Assembly (NCBI GenBank): GCA_015680685.1
Contig: MNCI01023592.1
Span: forward strand, 404,045-468,044
Direction of reading: 5' to 3'
DNA length: 64,000 nucleotides
Source: Gnetum montanum
Lineage: Eukaryota > Streptophyta > Gnetopsida > Gnetales > Gnetaceae
This document shows positions 57,312-64,000 of the stretch, in pieces. The stretch's first letter is position 1. Each line of letters begins with the position of its first letter. The notes beneath the pieces were generated by a model. That model searched no databases. It saw nothing but the letters and a program-made list of their open reading frames with translations, and had not been told where the DNA came from. Made by a program: the position numbers and the translations under genes.

Positions 57312-59360
57312 ATGGAATCCTCCCAGATTAACCCAGTGACACTGTCGATCTTTGACTTTGAGGCTGAAGCCTCAAACCCTATGATTGCTATGGAACCCAT
57401 AACTGTTATTGAACAAATAAACCCCCAAGGCCCTCTATTCCAGTCACTTAGGCTACAAGGAAACGATCCTACTTATGCAACTCTCACACCAAAATAGTAT
57501 AACTTCATCTATGTCAAGATCCAAGCCAACCTACCTATCGATCGTGTAGAGAGAGAAGCGAAGCGAAACTATGAACTGATTTACAAAGGAGGTCATGAGT
57601 TCACTCCCTCGGCATTTGATATAATCCCCTTGTCTGAACACCGTCACCAACTTATATCTCAGCTTCTTATGGCAACAAGTCAAGCCTTACAAACATGGGG
57701 ATTCAGAGTGGAGATGAGAAAGACAACTTTGTAGCCCAGTCCAAACATGGGGATTCATACCATACTATTAGTCCCCATGCCCATACAAACCCATTGTTCC
57801 ACCCTTTCCTAGAAGAAACTGTGCTTTCTCCTTCATCCGGAAACACTCGAGTACCAGTTTCTCGACAAGAAGTACCTGCTTCCATTCTCATCTTCTCCAT
57901 GCTCAACATTGAATCTGATACATCCACATCCATCATACCCCCACAAGTACAGTCCCAAAAACTCCCTCCCCAAACTAATGTAGGATCGACCTTTCGGCCT
58001 CAAGTGATTGGGATGTCATCGGTCATACCAGCTTCCACATCCATCCATTACATACCGGAAGTGCAAATCCAAGGAGCACCATTGATCACTTTGGCCCAAC
58101 ATGTTCAGAAACACCCTATAGTCTCATCTCTAAATGTTGCTCTACCACAGCAACCGATAATTCAACAGTCCTCCTTTCCACAAACAATACAACTCACTCA
58201 ACCCACTGGTCTGCCTACCATCCAAGAGTGGGCAGACACAAAGAAAATGATGCATTCGCTAATAGAGGAGATAAGGCACCTTAAAACTGTGAACACTGAA
58301 GAAATTAAGGTATTGGACTTCTATCAAGATGATCCAATCAGCCCCTCAGTTCCATCATTAACCTTGCCAAAGGGAGTCTCATTACCCCAGCTAACCAAGT
58401 ATAATGTAGAGGGAGATCCAAATGCCCACTTAGTAACATTTCGAACAGAATGTCTATTACTTCATGCATGGCCTCATGCAATTCTACGTGTATTTGCCAT
58501 GTCCCTAACGGGAAAAGCCCTAGACTGGTATCGAGCTTTACCCCATAACTTCATATCCTCTCTGGAGGATTTGTTACATCAGTTCGTTACCCACTTTAAA
58601 TATAATTTAAAGCCTGAAGCCACACTAGATAACTTGATTTAGATTAAACAAGTACCATTAGAGCTAGTGCAGAAATTTATCCAAAGGTGGAGTGTGGCCC
58701 TCAATGAACTCCATGAGCCCATCCCTGAAACATATTTGCTTACCATACTTAAAGTGGCTATGAATGACTTTATCAAATCGAAACTTTATTATTTGAATTT
58801 CTGTACCTTAAGTCAAGCATTTGTGCAAATTAAGAACATAGAAGAGGCAGCATAAACAAGTAATGATCTAGCCTACTTGACCTTTAGGAGCCAACATACG
58901 AGAAAAGAAAAGGATAAATCCAAAACGACAGTAGTGGCGGTGGCAGAAACAGCCTGACCTAACTATCCAAGATAGAAAGGAAAACAACCTGTTGCTCCAA
59001 CTAGCCATGAAAGAAACACACCTGTGCCTACACCCGAATCTTCATCAAATAGAAACACCAACATGGGTCATGTTCGTACATTCAAACGAAAGCACCCCGC
59101 CCAATATACACCCTTTCCTATGAAGCCCTCACAATNAGTGTTGGCACATTTGGCCACTTCATGGAACAGTTGAAATATTTTNGCTCTCAAAAACATGATC
59201 GATTCTGTGAGTTGGCCAAGAACCTAGCTTTAGTGACAATTAATGAACCACCCATTCCAAGAGGTTTTAGGTTAGACAAATTTTTTGAATATCACCAACG
59301 ATGTGGTCATGGAACTGATTACTGTTTCACCTTAAAATAGGATATCCAGCACATGATTGA
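57312..59360 (+). pseudogene. Ty3/gypsy (Tat-like) gag, element D
   Basis: It begins M-E-S-S-Q-I at 57312. After one TAG (57496, fitting CAG) and a frameshift near 57715 it continues in the 315-codon frame to 58642. The capsid domain is clear: P-K-G-V-S-L-P-Q-L-T-K-Y, G-D-P-N-A-H-L, F-A-M-S-L-T-G-K-A-L-D-W-Y-R-A-L-P, F-V-T-H-F-K-Y-N. It is followed by F-I-Q-R-W and A-F-V-Q-I-K-N (58667-58855). Near 59275-59330 lies F-F-E-Y-H-Q-R-C-G-H-G-T-D-Y-C, the Tat-type C-x-Y-H...G-H-x-T-x-x-C motif with the first Cys changed to Phe. Single Ns stand at 59136 and 59182. A proline-rich stretch follows to about 59950. Confidence 0.85.
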
Positions 59361-60199
59361 TAGGGGGAAATAGTATTTGATGAGGCAAACCCAGTAAGAC
59401 CCCAAAACCAATCCATGGGGATCTATAAAGATTCTCTCAACATCAATGATGCACCATATGTGATTAATACTATCCATGTGGAAAATGGACAAGATGTCCC
59501 GCGAAAACCTTTTGTGATTCATAGGCACTCAAAAAATACACCTACCCAAACATCTCCTTAAACCCCTTTCGTCACACACATGTTCCCCACACCAAAAAAA
59601 CCATTCATCATATGTGTACCTCCTTCTATTGCAAAAACATCCCCACCATCCAAAAATCGATCCACTCCCTTTGTGATCCGGGTGCCAAAACTCCCCGACA
59701 CGCAAACCACTTTCGTTCCCCCGCAACCCTTGCGAGAACGTCTTACCGATAGGCTAACAAGAGAGCACCTGGAAAGAGAACATCATGAGCACAAATTGGG
59801 ACCACCAAAGCCTATACCGCTAAATGTTGTTCCAATGGTTCTGTCCACAAACGAGCCTAGCACGAGTCATCAAAACAAGGATAATGTCATGGGCCGTGTC
59901 CTGAACCCAGCATCCTCAATTACCAACACAAACATTCCTCCATGAGAAATACGAATGTTGGGTCTAATGGACCAAGTCTCCACAGACAAGGGTGCCCCAA
60001 AAGGTAAAGACCTAGCAAGCACATTAACCCAGGTTACATAGGCCTTGAAATAAAAGAATACTTCCTTAAGCCTGTACAACCTAGTAATAACTTCACCAGT
60101 ACATCGAGAAGCTTTCGTGTGAATGTTGGCTTCGATTCCTGTTAGTGAGGACCTTCCTACGGATGAGCCATCCATTTATGTAGTGTTATCCCTGCAACC

Positions 60200-60983
60200 T
60201 TAGGAGTCAAAGATCACATCCCTAGAGTTTCGTGCTAATGACATTAAGCTAGATGAGAAAACAGGAGAAGTCAGCATAGCCCCTATGTTTATAATGATAC
60301 AAGTCAACCATTTCAAGATACGTAGGGTGCATGTTGATGACGGTGCAGTAATGAACATAATACCCTTTCCCATCATCAAAAAATTGGGACTTACTGAACA
60401 AATACATCCCATGATAACTTCTTTCTTAAAATCCTTCATTGGTTCCCGTGTTGTAGTGAAGGGTATGATTACCTTGGATTTCATAGCAAGGGACCAATTC
60501 CCCACATCAACTGAATTCGTAGTAGTTGACGAAATGCTAGGGTTTAATCTAATTTTAGGATGTCCTTGGCTAGCTCAACTTGGAGTCGTATCTTCACCGA
60601 TCCATCAAGAAATCCACCTACCTTACAAGGGTGATGAGATCATCATACACGGGGATACGACGACATCACTTACTTCCTCACACTCAGGAAAGGATCAAGG
60701 GTTAGAAATTAAGTTTTCTGAGCCTAATCAAGGAACCATGAGCATACTTCAAAACATGAATCCAATGTTAATTCATGATCCTACCAAAACTAAGGAAGCA
60801 CTAGAAAACACAAACATAAGAGCCATTCCCACTGATGTCTCTTGGTCAGAATTACCTTTCGATATCTGTAGTGAAGGGGAAGGGGAGTATAAGATCATAC
60901 CTACATGCCCTACTCCTCACGTCAGACTACAAAGGATTAAAAAGCAACTCAATGGTTATGGCGAACTACCCCCAAACATCTGA
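60200..60983 (+). pseudogene. Ty3/gypsy aspartic protease, element D
   Basis: Frame 60285-60983 reads V-D-D-G-A-V-M-N-I-I-P, the protease active-site loop in the D-D/G-G-A form used by Tat-like elements, then K-G-M-I-T-L-D-F, F-V-V-V-D, Y-L/F-N-L-I-L-G-C-P-W-L and an approximately 110-residue C-terminal extension. The G-R-P-W-L turn appears as G-C-P-W-L. RT, RNase H and integrase are not found after it in the window. Whether the 232-codon frame itself is functional cannot be told, but the upstream gag is broken. Confidence 0.8.
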
Positions 60984-61085
60984 AATGACAATAAACTACC
61001 AAATGTCTGGAATGACGTTAAACTACCAACCGTCCGGTACGATGTTAAACTGCCAGCAAACATTCGCAATGACATTAAAATAGCC
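60960..61085 (+). repeat. Tandem approximately 28-30-bp repeat encoding N-D-V-K-L-P units
   Basis: Four diverged units of AATGACGTTAAACTACCA-type sequence lie in the protease frame and would encode repeats of N-D-x-K-L-P plus three or four residues. A TGA interrupts the first unit. Confidence 0.75.
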
Positions 61086-61630
61086 ACAGTTAGAAATGGC
61101 TGGTTCTTTTAAAGCTTTCTAAAAATGTTACTGCTTTTGGCCCACTATGGCCTAAAACTGGTAATCCTTCTTTCTTTAACAACAGATTTGACAGTCCATC
61201 ATGACTTTAAATTGATGTGCATGGCCCAAAATGGCTTTAAACTAGAGCCAGCATGTTACAAATTCATGAATTCTCATTATGTTACGTTAAATTTTCGATC
61301 ACAAGTTACAAGTCACAATTTCAATTCATGCCTTTTCATTCCTTTTCTCTTTGACAAATGTTGATTTACATTTTGTTCCCTCATTTTACATTTAGCTGCA
61401 CGCATATGTTCATGATAATACTTGACAAAGCAAATAAAAAGAGAAAACATATAAAATAAAAAAAATGATACGTCAATATAGTAGTGAAATTCCAACACGT
61501 TATGCCATAACTAGATCCATATTATTACATTTTTCAACCATACATTTTCGTCAAAACATCCAAAAATTGAAAACATTTAATAGCTAGAACCTAGCTAACA
61601 GTTAAACTCATGCATCAGTACTAGGAGGGG
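61086..61630. other. No recognisable gene
   Basis: Sequence between the protease reading frame and the end of the antisense pseudogene. It is probably a 3' untranslated region of the latter plus element D spacer. Confidence 0.4.
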
Positions 61631-63353
61631 GGATGGTTCCCAAGATCTTCTTCATCATTCATTCTAGCTCCATTGGGGCCAGCTCCATCATTAACATGTC
61701 CCTATAACCGGGCAGAAAACCAAAAAAAAATAACAGGAAAGAGTAGTAAAGCAAATAGTAAATGAAAAACAAAGAAAAATAGTAACACTAACAATAAAAA
61801 CAAAAAAACCATACAAAAATGAATTCCATAATAAAACACTCACAAGTGAGGAGGGCCCTAAGTTGGCCTCCAAACCCCGTAGAATCTCCTCCTTGAGCAC
61901 ATTTGTCTAATCCTCCTCGAGGCCAAGATCAATACCAGCCAAGGTTTTACCCTTGTCCACTAAAGTCTAGGTAGGGTGCTCAAGAGAGAACATGCCTGTC
62001 GAAGCCTCCCCAGAGGCAGTGGTAATTGTTCTCTCAGGAGATCCCTCCACCTCGATACACTCAGTGAACCTATTGTAAGCAAGCTGCAAGCCTAATCCAT
62101 CGATGAACATCTCCATCCAGTGATGTTCAACTGATTCCTCCTTTAACCATTTCTTGTACTGATACTTGTGGTCCTTTTGGTCTTGTCCCCATTTTCGTAC
62201 TTTAGCAGCAAAGGATTTCCAGTTGTGACATTTCCTGTTTAGCAAATCCATCTGTGCTCGTTGTTTTGCTAAATCCTGTGTCACCTACACTTTGCTATTC
62301 AAGACTGTCTAGTAACACGCGTAGGTGATTTCAGATGTGTGCTAAGTGTTATCACCAAACAACCTAGTAGCAGCAAAGTCATAACGAGATTGGAGATCCC
62401 TCTTCTCCTCTCTCTCCTTTGCTAGTGCTTCCTTCAATGAGTGGACCTCGTCCCATAGATACTCAACTAAACACCTACAAGTCCAAAGAGGTTTGGCGTT
62501 CTGTACGACACAACCGGAAACTGCATCGTAAAAATTCCTAGGGACTTGCTTAATATTCCCTGGCAATTCAGGGAGAGAATCAATATGAGTAGCCTCAGAA
62601 GGATCCCACTGGAGCTTGGCGCCTGCAAGTGTAAGTACCACACTCATGAATTAGCTATAATCAACAATGAACGCAAAGAAACACAAATAAAACTAGACAC
62701 TTAGCATGACATGTAACATACACATACCTAGTTTTGGGTGAGCTTCTTGAAGGTGAGCGACCACATCATTAACGATGCCCGTAACAAAATCCATTTTGCT
62801 AGGCATCTCAGGCCATGGCCTTAGCTGGTTAGTTGATGTGGGACAAGCAGGGGAGGTCACCTCAATTGGAACCTGTGATCCTGACACCTTTTCCCAGGGT
62901 GTATGTGCCTCAGAAATCTCAGCATCTACCTCTGATGCTAAAGATAATCAAGATAATCAAGAACAACACATGAAAATTAAAGGATACAAAATATGGATTG
63001 AGCTAAAAGGAACATACCAAAAAGTCTTTCATTTTTTAGCTTGGACGGATCACCAAGCTGCAAAGATCCATCAAAGAAACCATTGAAGACACCTATTTCA
63101 TCATTGGAATGCCTAAGTGCATCCAAAGCCTCTGCAAGCTTCGTCCCCACGTTGCTTGTCACATCTTCCTCTTGTGAGGCTGGAGGTTCTTCGATTACTT
63201 CTTCCTCTTCTTTTCCTCCTTCCTCTGGCCCTATGAAAATTGCCTCTGGTTCAACCATCGGGGCCATGCCCTCTCTCTCCCTCTCAGGACTTTCCTCTGA
63301 ACAACAACAAAATCCTAGAGTTAGTATGATATAGCATATATGTACATTCAATA
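61631..63353 (-). pseudogene. Spliced antisense pseudogene in element D (at least five exons)
   Basis: On the minus strand, exons at about 63298-63021, 62947-62735, 62627-61860 (with in-frame stops) and 61700-61631 join with GT-AG ends and matching phases. ...C-T-T-T-T-T-G|GTATGT joins to ATCTTTAG|CATCAGAG (phase 1), CCAAAACTAG|GTATGT joins to TTGCAG|GCGCC (phase 1), and TCACTT|GTGAGT joins to GTTATAG|GGACAT (phase 0), ending in TAG (N-H-P-P-S-stop). The first visible exon opens after TTGTTCAG, so at least one more lies upstream, cut off at 63353. The product is E/K-rich with a coiled-coil-like H-S-L-K-E-A-L-A-K-E-R-E-E-K. All five internal stops are TAG. Antisense extra ORFs are known in Tat-lineage elements (Grande gene23). 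I do not know the function. Confidence 0.65.
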
Positions 63354-64000
63354 ACACTATCCACCGCTGCAATTTATGTGTGTGGCAGGCAGGCAGGCAG
63401 GTAGCAGCTTTTACTGGAATTATGTGTTATATGAAGCCTCTAGGGGTAGGGGCGCTTTAAAAATCCCGTACTCCTTCACTGCCCAACTGTTCATTCTATT
63501 GGTAAGAATCCATGCAGAAGATGAAGCCTCTGTTGCTATATTCCTTGTTACTGCACATGCTGGTTTTGTTGCTAGACCATTCCTATGCAGCAGGGCGTCC
63601 TATAAAACCAGGTCTGTTTGTTGCTTTTACGGCATCCATCCAATTTGCTTAGTTTCATTTCATTTCATTTTGATGGGTTTATGCTGTGCTTGGGCAATTT
63701 TCAGGAGGGATTGAGAAAGAGGCGTCGCGGTGTGGCAACACTCCTGTAACAAGACTGAATATTGAGCAGGTATATTGTCTCCCAGTCTTGTTTGAAGTTG
63801 CGAGCTAGCGTTTCAGATCTTACTTGGATTGTAGGCCGCTGTTCGTGAATTCTTGTTTTTTTTTTCAAGCTGTTTTGTATTTTTACTCAGGAAGCAGCCA
63901 ACGTTAAGACCATAGCAGCTGCAAAATCCGAAGAAAATGATCCCAACAATGAGCAGCAGAATTGGGTGGAGCAAGGGTTGGCGATGTTGGAGAGAAGGGG
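63354..64000 (+). pseudogene. Partial second copy of the three-exon gene (intron 1 to exon 3)
   Basis: From ACACTATCC (63354) the sequence repeats 26562-27212 almost exactly, with one fewer GGCA unit and a few substitutions. It carries the 3' part of intron 1, exon 2 (63705-63769), intron 2 and the start of exon 3 (from 63891), which is cut by the window end. Exon 1 and the promoter region are absent. The reading frame through exons 2 and 3 is intact as far as visible. Confidence 0.9.

Overview
The window looks like nuclear DNA of a land plant with a large, repeat-swollen genome. Plant-type LTR retrotransposon lineages, LINEs, a subtilase pseudogene, a spliced small gene and an endogenous pararetrovirus-like segment all point that way; a gymnosperm is plausible but not shown. 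I see no prokaryotic operons, rRNA, tRNA genes or CRISPR. Most coding signal is broken retroelement sequence rich in in-frame stops. The only gene that reads through intact is a three-exon, 120-codon gene at 25.9-27.3 kb.

Layout. 1-12.55 kb: a minus-strand Ty3/gypsy element (E) with both LTRs, primer-binding site and polypurine tract, interrupted by two LTR-like inserts (F in pol, G in an LTR). 12.56-17.65 kb: a plus-strand integrase scrap (H), a subtilase pseudogene split by an approximately 1 kb insert, a MITE-like element and a copia-like LTR. 18.8-25 kb: two SINE-like copies, a plus-strand LINE with a 311-bp tandem triplication, and a minus-strand LINE tail-to-tail with it. 25.3-29.1 kb: the spliced gene, then a 790-bp block present twice around a single N. 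30.2-32.1 kb: minus-strand Ty1/copia pol. 33.15-33.63 kb: an RTE-type LINE scrap.

33.6-55.2 kb is a nest of Athila-like Ty3/gypsy elements. Element A (LTR 33630-34610) has its gag split by element B (36092-54951), flanked by TAACT/CAACT; A gag resumes in frame after B. B carries a caulimovirid-like RT/RNase H segment inside its own RT, a solo LTR in its integrase, and element C (46561-54324) in its 3' LTR. C has gag, a 757-bp run of N, a decayed coiled-coil extra ORF and a 3' LTR; its pol is not visible. A, B, C and E share LTR termini close to TGATGAG...CTCATCA and decayed tRNA-Asp-type primer-binding sites.

55.2-63.35 kb holds a younger Tat-like element (D) with an intact tRNA-Asn-type primer-binding site, gag, protease, an in-frame peptide repeat and, on the opposite strand, a spliced five-exon pseudogene. 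From 63354 to the end the window repeats part of the 25.9 kb gene (intron 1 to exon 3). Two themes recur: decay dominated by C-to-T/G-to-A changes (CAG codons turned to TAG), and LTRs carrying arrays of short inverted motifs.
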